Source: Ariolimax columbianus (Eukaryota > Mollusca > Gastropoda > Stylommatophora > Arionidae). From it: 64,000 nt of DNA. The stretch is taken from the NCBI GenBank assembly GCA_036924085.1, contig JAVGWX010000013.1, forward strand, positions 40,313,893 to 40,377,892, written 5' to 3'. The position numbers were made by a program, and so were the translations under genes. Numbering within the stretch: the first letter of the stretch is position 1; every line of letters starts with the position of its first letter. The notes beneath the pieces were generated by a model. It ran no database searches. It was not told the DNA's origin and saw only the letters and a program-made list of their open reading frames with translations. Below, piece by piece: positions 23,615 to 36,800 of the stretch.

Positions 23615-23836
23615 ATCATGTAGCATGTCTTTTATAGAACGTTGCTCCCTTAACAGTTTCTCTGAAAGAAACTCTTTCCCTTGTCAAAACTCCAGCCTCC
23701 GCCACAATAGTACCCAGGTATTCATGGATATCTTGGTGCCATCGTCTTAGTCTACCCCTGCCTCTTTTGCCTGGTACTATACCTTCCATCACTGTTCTCT
23801 CAAGACTGTTGTGTCTCTTGATGTGACCAAAGTATG
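23615..23836 (-). mobile_element. LINE 3' fragment, minus strand, cut by mariner
   Basis: The minus strand reads YFGHIKRHNSLERTVMEGIV, GKRGRGRLRRWHQDI, typical of RTE-like C termini. The mariner relic at 23837 begins at its end. Confidence 0.75.
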
Positions 23837-24385
23837 AGGTGTGTTCAAATGAAACTGGACCTAACTGCACCAAGTGAACATGCGTACGATATGCATGATG
23901 ATGTAACTTCAGGTGTAAATAACACATACCAACCGTCAAGTTTGAAAAATGTAATTATCCTCCGACTCAGTTTCCTCAGCAGACCATTGAAAACATGGCG
24001 GGTGTAATACGGAATCCGTTCAGAGTTGATCAGCAAGTAGTGATTCGGTTTCTAATAACTGAAGGATTCCGACAAGTTGACATTCATCACAGAATGCAGG
24101 CAGTGTATGGTGACAAAAGTGTGTCGATGACAACAGTGAAGAACCGGACAACAATGTTTAAAGAAGGACGCGAGTTAACGAAAGATCTTCTGAAACCAGG
24201 TCAGGTGCATATTGTTGCGCCAGAAGATGCCATCGCCAAAATTGATGCAGCAATTCAGGTGGACCGTCGCCGGAGTTTACGTTCACTAGCAGAGGAATTC
24301 GCTGTGTCACTAGGGACAGTTCAAATGGTGGTTAGCAAGAAACTGAAGTATCGGAAGTGTACCAATACTTCAGCTTCTTGCTAAT
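23837..24385 (+). mobile_element. mariner-like transposase, N-terminal half
   Basis: After a TA, a gaggtgtgttcaaatgaaac terminus and UTR lead to an intact 129-codon frame from 23995. It has a paired HTH region (FLITEGFRQVDIHHRMQAVY, then FAVSLGTVQMVVSKKLKYRK), the DNA-binding half of a Mos1/SETMAR-type mariner transposase. The catalytic domain is missing. At 24323-24385 the sequence folds back on itself. Confidence 0.85.
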
Positions 24386-24490
24386 CACCAGCGCATTCGG
24401 GATGTGAGGAAAGCTACTGCAACCCGCACTTAACACCCTTTTCAGAGCCCACGAAAAAGTAAACACACTCATTGTGAGCATTCAACAACA
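24378..24490 (+). mobile_element. Retroposon family B, 3' fragment
   Basis: Contains gggatgtgaggaaagctact and ends tgagcattcaacaac. Confidence 0.7.
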
Positions 24491-24558
24491 TGTCTCCAAT
24501 TTCATCTTTGCTTTAGTATTTTGACAAGTATATAAAAAACAAGCAGATGAATGACTGT

Positions 24559-24570
24559 ATATTTATTTAT
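24559..24570 (-). terminator. Polyadenylation signal overlapping the THUMPD2 stop codon
   Basis: On the minus strand the last codons AAT AAA TAA create overlapping AATAAA hexamers, repeated once more directly after. The 3' UTR could therefore be very short. Use of this signal is inferred, not shown. Confidence 0.45.
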
Positions 24571-24833
24571 TTAAGACAAGGATACAAGCATGTGTTTCAC
24601 CAAGCTTCACATAATGACTAGACATGAAAGTCAGTGGCACGATACTGTCTGTGGTTTCATGGCATTCTTCAAGAGTTCTTTCGTTATCAGACACCTTTGA
24701 TAAAGAGGACCCATCAGTCATAATGTTCTGCTTCTCTTTTTGAATTTTCTCTGTTCCTTGAACCATTAACAGGACCATTTGTTTCAGCTCTTCACTGATG
24801 AGTAAGACGCACACACCTTGAAGCTGCAGAACT
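24563..24833 (-). CDS. THUMPD2: THUMPD2-like terminal exon
   Basis: Acceptor cgtgtcag. The first base completes Arg, then VLQLQGVCVLLISEEL, matching the glycine-rich strand after the catalytic motif. A polar spacer follows, then HYVKLGETHACILVLNK and a stop. The C-terminal YVxLGxTxAxI pattern is typical of THUMPD2. Confidence 0.9.
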
Positions 24834-27800
24834 CTGACACGAGAGATCAGTATTTAATTAGGATAACACCCAAATATGTAAAACAATTAGGGAAAAAAAA
24901 AATTAATACATTAACTATATCTGTTATTGTTGTTTCTTCTTCTTCTTCTTTGATCGTTCTCAATCTTCCACTACCAAACCCTGAAAGGGCTTAAGTAGCA
25001 GAATGTAGTCCAGAGAACGGAATGCGTTGTGTCGTAGTTTACAGCTTGGCTGCGATATTTGCACCTTTCGGTCCAACACATCCGACTTCAGCAAGCATTT
25101 TTTGAGTACCGGGTTAGCATTCCCTCTTCGATCCCTTCTCCTTAGCCAGTCTGCTCTGCTGCAGTCTGTTATCCAGGATCACCACGTGGAGGTGTAGAAG
25201 GGTCTTGGCAGCTCTGGTTCGCTGGCCCTGACGCTAGCAGTCAGCTATGGGTCGCTGACCACTGCAGCTCATGCGCTGCTCAGCATCTTGATCCCTGTTA
25301 TTGTTGTTTAAGTAAGTTTACTCTTTTGTGTGCCCAGAGAAGAATGATAAGTGGCGGGGTTGTAGTAGCTTTCCTGTGCATGCTGATGAATGTGGACTAG
25401 TACTCCAGGTGGTTGTGCTATGCTTGGCTTCATCTGCATGGTGCTAACTACTACTGGAATCACATTGATCCACATCTCGTCAGCCAGGCTGTCTTGAAAA
25501 CAGCCTGTTTCCAGGGAATGCTACATGGAAGAGAGATCGTGGTCTTTGTCAGTGCATTGTGCCTTAGCCTGACACAACATCTAAATCAGTATGTTCTGCC
25601 TGACTGCACTAACGTCTCAGTTCCCCTAACTAAAACAGTAAAATAGCACAGATGTTGACAGAATGGAAATAGAAGTAAAAACTACAAAATCAAATGTGAT
25701 ATGTTAGCTATCACCATTACTGAGACTCACAATTTTCTAATGGAAACAGAAAGACAAATGATTAAGTTTATTCCTAGCAACTCCCTATTGTAAGACTATT
25801 AAGCTACTGTAACCCACCACTTATTGCCCTATTCAGGGTTCACAAAATAGTAAAGTTACTAAGTATAAATATTCAACAACAGGTCCTTTAACCCTTTACA
25901 GTCCGGCCATATCATTTCGAAGGCCATTATTGACAAAATTCAGTCTTTTTAGAAAATTCTAAGAAATTATAAAACTCAACCGAATTCAACATTGTTTTTA
26001 GATTTTTGTAGCGCAGCGTGTCCCGGATGTCCAGTCAAAATTTAGGTCTCCTAACCAAAGAGTGTCCATTGTTATGGAGCAATAGCTGATGGTGGTGTTG
26101 AAAGCCCAATTTACTGCCGATCAAGAGCATCTTAATTTTCGTCTTGAGCTGAAAACGGTTAAATGTAAAGAATTGGTGTATTTACCTGTAAATTTCTCGA
26201 AGGAATTTGTAGTAAAATGTTTGAGGGGTTAATGCAAACAAATGTTTTTGATTAAATGGAGCATCGCAAACAACAACATCCAAGCAGCCATCTCTGTAGG
26301 GCATATCTGAAATAGAGAATGAGCAACATGTACATTAGTTATACTATAAACCGACTAGTCTTTATAAGGTATAGTTCTTTCTTCTTTTTTGATCGCTCTT
26401 TTTAAAAAAAATTGTATTTATTTTATTTTGAATTGTAATATATGCTGTCCCACATTTTATGGTTGGACTACAATGCTTGTTCCTTCTGGCTTGACAGATC
26501 CATTTTCAGCTTGGCAGTTCCACTTTGGACAAGTCTTTTCTTTTTATGCAAGTCAACTTTCCTCAAACTTTGGTTGTCACCAGCCTACCTGCAAGGGAAA
26601 TGAATTATCACCTATGACTTTCAAATTGTACATACCCATAGCACTTTGGTTTTAATGTGCCAGCAAAGACACACCTCATCCCTTCTCCTGTTACTATAGA
26701 CTATTCAGCCACGAGAAGTCAAGAAATCTGCCTTATGTTATCCAAGTTCATTCTCACATTCTCCCAGGGCCAAAGATGCAGCAGTAGATGAACTGACAGC
26801 AGTCAGCGACTTATAGCTGGCTGCCTGCATCCGAATCAGCAAACCACAGTTTACCAAGAACCAAGACCTTGATATTCGTCCATCACTTGTCATGAAGACC
26901 ACTCTCTCTGTTCAGCCGTGTGGACAATCTTTTCCTTTTATCTCTGTCCACTGAAATGGGTGTCACAAACCATTTCAGTTTCTGATGCCACATCTATCTC
27001 TCTACATACCATGACATCCTGTAATCAGGACCCGAACTATCAATTTACACAGATTTATAAGGAGTATGTCAGATTTTGGATGTCCACTGTTATTTGAAGT
27101 GAATTTTTTGTCACTGTCTTTATTTCTTCACGTTTAGCCTAATCTTCAATTTGGATTTTGCTTCCTACCTCTTTGGCTAGTCTATCTGCCTTCTCATTTC
27201 CATATGTCTTAAGTAAGTTGCCCATCGCAAGTGACGATGACGACATCATCAGACTCTCCTTGTCCTGAAAATATACCTTGCGCTGGATTTGGATTATAGT
27301 GAGAAGCTGTGCTGGACATCAATCTCACTCTCTCGTCCTGAGTTACCGGGAGCCAGTGGCAAGACATACAATAGAGATGACTGGAAGTAGCTCAAAATGC
27401 AGAATTTCAGGTCGTGCAATCTGTGAGAACAGGGGTTGCTTGAAACTTGTGGCAGTCGATCTTCCACTGTTTCCTTGACGATTTGAGAGGTGAATGTCGT
27501 ACCTCTCGACAGCAGCAGCCACCACGCGTAGACTAGAAGACGTTACTGCTGACCAGTGCCCACATCTGTAGGTCTAGGTGAGTGATTATTAACCCATGGC
27601 TGAGGGGAGATTCCGATCATGACATGCAATGAAATATCTTAGTATGTGCAGGAATCCACAGAATTGTTACTCTGTTTAAATTATAGCTGGTATTCATGTA
27701 TGTCTCAGACAGGCTGTCCAATTCATTGCTGTCATGATTTCTGAGGGTCATTATGACTGATAAGGAATCTGTTAGGAAAACTATCTTGTCTTTAGCACTC

Positions 27801-30800
27801 GAGCATAGTCCTTGTTTTCTAAGATGACTAAATGTGTCTGCCTCAGGTGCCGGAGGTCGAGTGTTTGAATCATGATGGAGACTTTTTTCACGTGGGTCTT
27901 CTGGTGAAAATTCACCTGATCTCTGTGTAGTGAGATCGGACTCCTGTGTTCAGTGTCGAGCGCGTTAAAAATCCCTTGGCATTTAGAAATCTAAAAGAGT
28001 AGGCTTAACGGCCGCTGCCCGGAATAAAATTCAAAAATTCTAGTTAAAAATCTACAAATTATTTGTACCTTCCCCCAAGCCTAGTAAGTCGCAGGAAGTT
28101 TAAAATACCTGCTACAGATAGCTGATAGCTTTTGACTACCTGGCAACAGGCATTAACAACATGCCTGTTTGAATACCAGGATTACAAGTAGTACCAAAGT
28201 CTCAGCTATGAAATTATTTGAGAATTTTCCAGTGGCCACTGAGATATTGATTTCCAATGAAAGTTTATTGATGTCTTGATCCATTTTCCTAAGTATTGTC
28301 ATTTATAACTCAGAACTGAGCCACGTACCATTTTTAGCAATTTAGTAAACTGCAGACAAGTGCTCTGCCAATCATTTGTTTGTTGTAAAACAATAGGGCT
28401 GGCAATCTGACAATGTAAAATAAAACAAAACAGAAACCACAAGTCAAATAGCAAATAAAAACGTCAATGCAGATTTCCTTTAGGTAGTGCTGACCCCATG
28501 CTGATAAGAATCTTCTTCTTCTTCTTTGTCATCATCTTGGGATGCATGTCATCAATCGACCCTCTTCAAGCAGACGGGTCCTGTGCTAATTTCTCCAGTT
28601 TTTTTTCCAGCATCTCCATTTTCCTTGTATCTGCATCTAGATCTCTTCTCCGTTGTGTTATTTGGTCTTCCATTGCCTATTTTTCCTTGTAGGTTCGGTG
28701 GCAGGAATTGCCTGGTGATACTGGCTTGGGGCTTTCACAATGTGTGGCTTATCCAAAGCCACCATGTTTTCTGTTCCACCTGGGTTTTTCCTGGTCTCTA
28801 AAGCTTTTGTTTGTAACCTTGTTGAACCACTGCTGATCCAGAATCTTTCTCAGGAATTTATTGAGGAAGTCCTGTAATATCTTAATACCGAGTTTGGTCC
28901 TTCGCTATGTTTCCGCTCCATATAAAAGGACCAACTTTGAAGATCCTTAGCTTGGTGTGCATTCTGACCATCTTATAGTTCCATATGGTTTTCAACATGG
29001 CAAAGGTCACTCTTGCCTTTTGTATCCTGCTGCTAAGAATGAAAGAGAATTATTATGAGATTCAATAAAGTAATGTTTATCTTACTGAGCCCATCAGCTT
29101 TCAGCAGTAAAGTTGTGTCATTATGGCCACATGTGTTAAGATTCTGTCGTGCTTTGTCTATCTGCAATGAATTGCTGTCACTTCCCATGAACCAAGCATC
29201 CTGTAATGTTTGAGATCTGGTGAGTAAGATTATTACTTAGGACTGTCTTAATTCCTTTAACTTTAGCGCCACTACATTAAAAATTTACACAATTGAATCT
29301 GCAACAGCATTATTTTTCAGTGCATCACATGTTACTAGGGTTGTTGACTTTGAGAGGCTGTAAACTTTTTATTTCTTGGTCTATAGATAGATTTGTTTGT
29401 GTGTAGACATAAATTAATAAAGAAATTGTCTGTGTTATTGTTTTTGTTGTGTGTGTGTGTTAGTTTCTGAGATACAAGAAGATGAAGGTGAAAATGATGA
29501 AAAAACATCAAAAACATTTATACTCACATATATTACATCTACATAAACAAACTAAACAGATCTACCTAAGTAAAATCCATTGCAACACATTAACTTTACC
29601 GCCCTGAATAATGGTATAATCTTCAAATCGGAGTGAAAAAGAGAATAAATAGTGTCAAAATTCTCTTTAAAAGTCCTTTTTGCAATTAAAAGCGAAGTTG
29701 ACTGAAGTGGTCTATTTGTAGATTCAAATACCCACATTTTCAGCTGTTTCTACAGCATTTGTAGAGACAATTCTCCTTGTTAGTTTTTTTTACCTTTAGT
29801 CATAAAATTTAAATTTTTTTCAGGCTAAAAAGTTCACCAATAGCACAGTAAGGGTTAAAATCTTCAAACATTAAATGTTGACTACTGTAAAAATTTTGTG
29901 TATAATACACATATTTTTACTGCTACAATTCATGTGCATATTATGCACCAGTTTCGATTTTGAAAGTACCAGTAACCTCCATTAGAAAGTTTGTCGCAAT
30001 TTGACAGTGAAATAGGCAGCTACATGGCAAAATAATACATGGTCTGTAAGCTGGCAAATGGAGTTTAATGTAGATAAATTTACAATCATCCACATGGGTA
30101 CATCCAATATGGAATACAATTACAGTATGGATGAGAACAAGATTAGAATGATAGAAAAAGAAAGGGACCTAGGGGTTATAATAGATTATACAGGTAAGGT
30201 GAGTGAGCAAGTCCAGGTAGTAGTGAAAAAGGCAAATGCAATGTTAAGTATGATAAAAAGAAATATTAAACAAAGGAGCAAGGAAGTGATAGTCAAACTG
30301 TATAAAGCATTAGTTAGACATACATTGGAGTACTGTGTACAGGTGTGGAGTCCTTATCATAGAGGGGATATAAACATGCTGGAAAGAATACAAAAAAGAG
30401 CAACAAAGCCGATAGTGGGATTCCAAAATTAGTTATGAGGAAAGACTCAGAAAAACCGGCCTACAGTGTCTAGAAAAGAGAAGAATTTGAGGTGACAATA
30501 CAGGTTTATAAGATGATCAGAGGAACGGATAAATTAGACTATAACAAGTTTTTTCAAAATACAACCATCCACAAGAACAAGAGGGCATAGCTACAAATTA
30601 ACTAAAGAGAGGTCTAGATTAGATATTATAAAATATTTATTTAGTTAGAGAGTGGTGAATGCTTGGAATGCATTGCCACAGGAGGTAGTGGGGGCAGGGA
30701 CAATTAATGCATTAAGAATAAATTGGATGCGCATAGCTTTTAAAGCAAGGTAATGTAAAAGAAACTGGTTGTATACAGACTCTGCAGAGTCTTCTAAACC

Positions 30801-33800
30801 AGTATAAAGATGTTAAGTTAAGTATAATTCATTACTAAGGTGTTAGAGTTTGCCACCTTGAGAGCTCACAGTACAGATAGTGCATCTACGGAGATGACTG
30901 CTTGGTGACATAAATCATGTTCACAGCTTGTTCAAGTGCTTGACCTTACCTGTATAAAATTACAACTGGTGGCCATTGAGCAATATCATTATCAACCTCT
31001 TATCTGTAGCATATGTCAACATTATGGACGCTTCAAAGCTTGTATGGTAGCACTTTCATTGCTGTGAACCTCAGTATGACCAGAATCATAGATTCAAACA
31101 AGTCCTTGAATGTATTATGACTTACTTACTTAGTCGCTCCTCTTCTACCGTGAGGTGTAGAGGTGGTATTATGACACATATTAAAATTGTATAAGTTATT
31201 TTGCCACACCTTGCAATGTATGTGCACAAAAATATAATTCTAAATTCATTTACTCTGGTATCTGAGGATGCTTCAATGAGAATGGTGGCCTTCCCGCACA
31301 TTGGATCAAGCACGATATCACCAGGCTGAAAGAAAAACAATGATATGAAGAACAAACAAAACAATATTTTCTTTTTAAAACAGAATGAGAAATGTGCTAT
31401 GCAGATCCTGCCCATGTGTTACCAGAGTATGAAATGGAAGAACAAAAATAGTTGTAATGTAACAATCATGTCAGGCATGTCGTAAGAGGTATACACACAC
31501 TGTTGCAGAAGACCCGGATTAGGTGGGCCGGCCACGTTGTGCGTATGCCAGACAACCGCATCCCTAAACAACTAATGTATGGTGAGCTGAAAGAGGGCCT
31601 GCGTCTGGTTGGTGGGCAAAAGAAACATTTCAAAGACTCTTTCAAAATATCTCAGACACGCTTCAACATCGATATAAACTCTTGGGAATGCCTGGCACAG
31701 GACCACCAAACATGGCGTAGAACCACCATCAGATGCGCCTCCATTGTTGAGGAACGCTGGACCTACGAGACGCAGAGAAAACGTACTTTGCAAAAAGACA
31801 AAGCAACTGACACTCACATGTCCATTTCTGATCTTAAATAATACATATGTGGAAGGGGTTTCTGTGCGAGCATTGGACTATACAGCCACCTCCAAACTCA
31901 CCTGTGAGGTACAACAACACAACATGTCAGACTGCTGCTGTCCTCATTGCTTGCGATGGACAGCTATTATTATTATTAACAGGCAACTAAGGTTGTGCAT
32001 AGGGCAGACTATCCCATCATGCAAAACCTTGATGCCATAAGAACAAGAAAAGAAGACCTCTACACCCAGTGGTAGAAGCAGAGTAACTATGTAAGCTATG
32101 CAGAGTCGCCGTCACTGTTCTTAGGGCAGACCCATAGGTGATCAGTCAGTTTCATTAAAAGGTGAAGGTTGGGACACTGATGGTTCACCATGTTGGTTTT
32201 ATGATATGTATGGCAGGTGGTGCAGGAACCATAAATATTGATGAGAGTGCCTGATTACCTATTTGTATGCCCAGAATGCAGTGAAGTTGATTCTTAGTAC
32301 TTGAGAACAGAACAGTAGTTTTCATTTGGCACAAGCTGACATGTAGCCCTTTCCAGTCTGGACTAGTGTTTTAGACTTGTCTTTTATAGTCTAAAGCAAA
32401 TGTCATAACTCCATTTGTCAAATAGCTGTTTCTTTTGTCTAAATAAAATTAATTAATATTAAACAATGTGAGCTCAAATTAATTAAATTATATATGAGAT
32501 GAGAGGAACTGAGACGCTAATCTGGTCAAGCACAACATACTGACCAGGATGTCGCATCAGGGTCAGGCACAATATACTGCCCAGGATCAGTCTCTGTTCC
32601 ATGTAGCATTCCCTGGAAATAGCTGTTTTCAAGGCAGTCTAGCTGATGAGATGTGGATCGACGTGGTCCCAGTAGTAGTGAGCATCACGCAGATGAAGCC
32701 AAGCATAGCACACCTGCCTGGAGGACAACGGTCCATCTTCATCGGCACGTCCGGGATGTGAGGAAAGCTACTACAATCTGCCACTTAACGCTCTTTTCAG
32801 GGCGCACAAAAGAGTAAACTTACTCATTGTGGGCATTAAACAACAACAATCATCTATGACATGAAGTATTCATAATAAAAATGTATATTGATATGAAGAA
32901 TTTAACATCAAGGGGGAGGGGAGGAAGACTAACATCTGGTCAGGAACAATATACTGATCAGACAAGTTAATCAGGGTTAGGCAAAATATACTGGCCAAGA
33001 CCCTCACCTCGGCTTCCTCGCAGCCCTCCCTGGAAACGGATGTTTTCATGGAAGCCTGGCTAATGAGGTAAGGGAACGATGTCATCTCCATAGTAGTGAG
33101 CGACATGCAGATGAAGTCAAGCATAGCACAACCGCCTGGAGGACCACGGTCCACCTTCATCAGCACTCTCGGGAGGTGATGAAAGCTACAGCAACCCGCC
33201 ACTAAATGTCCTTTTCAGGGTGAACAAAAGAGTAAACATACTCATTGTGGGCATTCGAAACAACTTCATGGTGAAAATACCACTCAATTTGGATCTTTTC
33301 AGTCATTACATATATTTGTATTTTTGTGTTATTCATTCAATAGCATTACAGTTCCACGTTGCTTTTCGTCTATATCCCTGAAAGTGTCTAAATCTGGTGA
33401 ATATTGAATATCCATTTGTAATCCAGATACATGATCATTAGCCTGATCAAATAATAAGTAACTTCTCATCACTGATCAAATAATAAGTAACTTCTCGTCA
33501 CTTGAAGTCCCAATTCAACAACGCATATTGCCAGCAATTTACCAGAAACGTATATACTTACCTAATGGAAAGAACTCTTCTTCATTAAACAAACGCATAT
33601 GCCCCGGGAATTCCAACATACTTAAGGTAATTCCAAAACCTGAAATTTCATCGCTAAGTGACAGAGTGAAACATAGACGTTAGATGTCGATATCGGTTCC
33701 AGGGAACACAAATTTATGTTTTGTGTTCCGTCGATTGGGATTGGATGGAACTATAGGCCTACACTTTCACGTCAGTCTTATATTTTGATCACAGACACAA

Positions 33801-36800
33801 TAAGACAATGAACCTTGATATAACTCAGCTGACTCATAATCCATGCTACTGGTGCTCTTAATCCAGAATCCATTATGTAGGCTCTTCTGGAAATTGGGAA
33901 TCTGTGAATAAACAATGTTGATGTTTTATAATAAGAGGCCTGCCGAAGACGGACGTGTCAGACCGAAAGGTGCATATATCGCAGTCAAGCTGTAAACTAG
34001 CGACACAACGCATTCCGTTCTCTGAACTACATCCTGCTACTTGCAAAACCCTGTTCAGGGCTTGGTAGCGGGAGATTGAGAACGAACGCAGAAGTAAAAG
34101 AAATAATAAGAGGACAAAAATACAGTAGTGAATGAGGTGATAGCAGTTATTGACTTATAACTGGCTGCTTGCATCAGAGTCAGACACATAACTGACCAAG
34201 ACCCTATCCTGCCTCCACGTGGCAGCTCTGGAAACAGACTGCAACCATTCAGACTGGCTAAGAAATTAAGGATCGAAGAGGGAAGCCAAACCCAGTTCCA
34301 AAAATGGCATGCGGAAATCGGATGTGTCGGGCTGAAAGGTGCAGATATTGCAGCCAAGCTGCAAACTAAGACAACTTCACAAACGTCCTTTTCAGGATGA
34401 ATGCAGAAGAAGAAATAATAATAGTTCCTCATCGCAAGCAAAGATGGCAACAGCATCAGACTTGTGCTGTGAGATGTCATCTAACATGACTGTGAAGAAC
34501 AATCCTTGCACAGCAGACCCTGCTTCCACGCCTTGATCACACATGCGAGGAGTCAGCTGTGGTACTGTTATGCATTCTGTTTCTTTTGTCACTTTCTTTG
34601 AGCATTGGCGATGGAGATTTGTTCTGCAATCTGAGCACCTTTAGTGATGTTAGCAAATTGTGTGAAAAAGTTATGGGCAAGCAACTCCCAGAATGTGACA
34701 TCAATGTTGAAGTTTTTCAGAGATACTTTAAAAGAGTCTCTGTAGCGTCTCTTCTGCACCCCCTGGTGAGTGTCTGTCTGATCTGAGCTCACGTTATAGC
34801 AGCGACATGGTGATGCAAACAACATGTCCCGTCCATCTTATCCATCTACTGCCTGCCTCTCACAGCAAAATGTCACTAAATGAGATGCAAACTTGAATGC
34901 CATTTATTATTGTCCACTTAGAATGTCGCGTAGCACAATGGTTAGCAAGCTGGCTTTGCATCTGAGTGGTCCTGAGTTCGTTCCCCAGTTGAGATGGAAA
35001 TGTTTTTTCAGACCGCAACGGCTCCTGGGTCAGCCCAGCCTTAAATAGGCACCGTTTCAGTCCGGGAAGTTAAAGCGGTGAGGGAGAAGAGATGGCTACC
35101 GCCCTCATATAGCCGAGCCTTTGAAATGTGAGATTGCTAAACACCTCACACCCCTACAGCAGTAATGCTATGGGTTACTTTACTTTTTACATTGTCCTTA
35201 TTTCGCAACATAATGTGCACCAACATTGATACACTTATCCCATCACTTTATCAGTGCAAGAATAGGTCAACTCGGTTCATCAGTCGATTGTCTGGGCACC
35301 CACCATGAGTACATTCTGGATATTCAATCGACCATGCATTGTGCTATATTATGCTATAATAATACCATATATTGTCTTCTGCTCCATCATGAGCTTTGCA
35401 TGAAAATATGGAATTATGGTCATTTCTCCAACATCTAACATTTGTTTCACTAATCTCAAATTTTCACCCTGCTGCTTTATTTCCATGTTCTTCTGCAAAC
35501 ACAATAACTTTTCTTTTCAACACTTAATAGTACAATCTTCTAGACAACATTTTGAATGGCTATGGGGGATCAAAATGAACGAAACTTAAATGATGCAACA
35601 ATATTATAACAAGAAGAACACAGGAAGTTCTATTCAAATTTGGGCATCCGTCAGGCATGACAATGCCTCCTGAAGTACGACCTACCTGATGCCAGACAAC
35701 TTTCTTCTGAAGGCAAATGTATGTCGCCAGCGATTGTGAGGCTCATTCCGATTTCAGACACAATTAAATTGGGAAAAATGTGCATCTTAGAATCAAATAA
35801 ATATGGCAATCTTATATTCCAAGGAAAATTATGTGGGTTTCCTACCAATAAATAGTTTAAGAGAATATTACAAAAAAATTGACTCCAACTATTCTTAACT
35901 CGATCAGTACTGACTCTTTCAGTACATTGATTATGTAGTACATCTTATGAATAGGCTTAGTGAACATTTTAAAAAATTGACTGCAACTATTCAAAACGTG
36001 ATCATAAATCTTGCAGTATATCTTACCTGGTCAGAGGTACTCCAGTTGTAACATGCTCATCATTGATATGAAGGCATACCTTTCAGAAAATAAACATAGT
36101 TTATGTTTCAGGAAAGAAATATACAAAATTATGTGTAAATATTCAAAGTATAGCAGGATGCCAAACGTGAATAAATCTTCATTATCATCAACTGGTTGAA
36201 CAGTCTGGTTGTAAAGTTGTCTGAGCATGACTCTCCATTTGATCCTATCCTCTACAGCTTTCTTCATTTCAGCATAGGTTCGTACTTTAATGTCTCTGTA
36301 TGCCTGCAGTGTAAAGGTGACTTGGTCGCCCCCTTCCTATTCTCCCCAGAATCTTGCTCTTTTATCATCATCCTCTCCATTGATGATTATATTCATTGGC
36401 CTCTTTTGCTTCATTATCACCAAAGCTTTTGTCTTCAATGTGTTTATTTTCATGCCAAACTGTATGGCTGTGCTGTTAATTTTTTTTCAAGCAGCATTTG
36501 TAATGTTGCTACTGATCCTCCTCCCACTATGACTTGGTCATCGGCAAATTTTATGACATTAACTTTCATACCATTGGCTGTGACACCCCTATTACAACTC
36601 TGAACAACATTTTCCACCCCCATCTCTGAATATGCATTTTAGAGACTCAATAAAAGCAAGCAACCCTGTCTTCTTAGTTCTTAGTCGACCTGTATTTTTA
36701 CAGGGGCAGATGCCCCTCTGCAGGTCCCAGCTCGGTATGAGCTGGATGTAGCCGGGAGGAGGATTTCCTGCTTAGCGGGCTAGGCTCGAACAACTTATTA

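Noticed and set aside
33559..33645. A minus-strand open stretch with good splice sites (cag|GTTTTGG ... TTAG|gtaagt) between THUMPD2 exons 6 and 7.
   Set aside because: Its open frame needs an entry phase that exon 6 (phase 0) does not give; in phase 0 it has a stop after five codons. Family proteins have no insertion there.
34922..34995. Possible tRNA gene.
   Set aside because: A and B boxes are present but stems do not close, and the sequence runs on into a SINE-like body.
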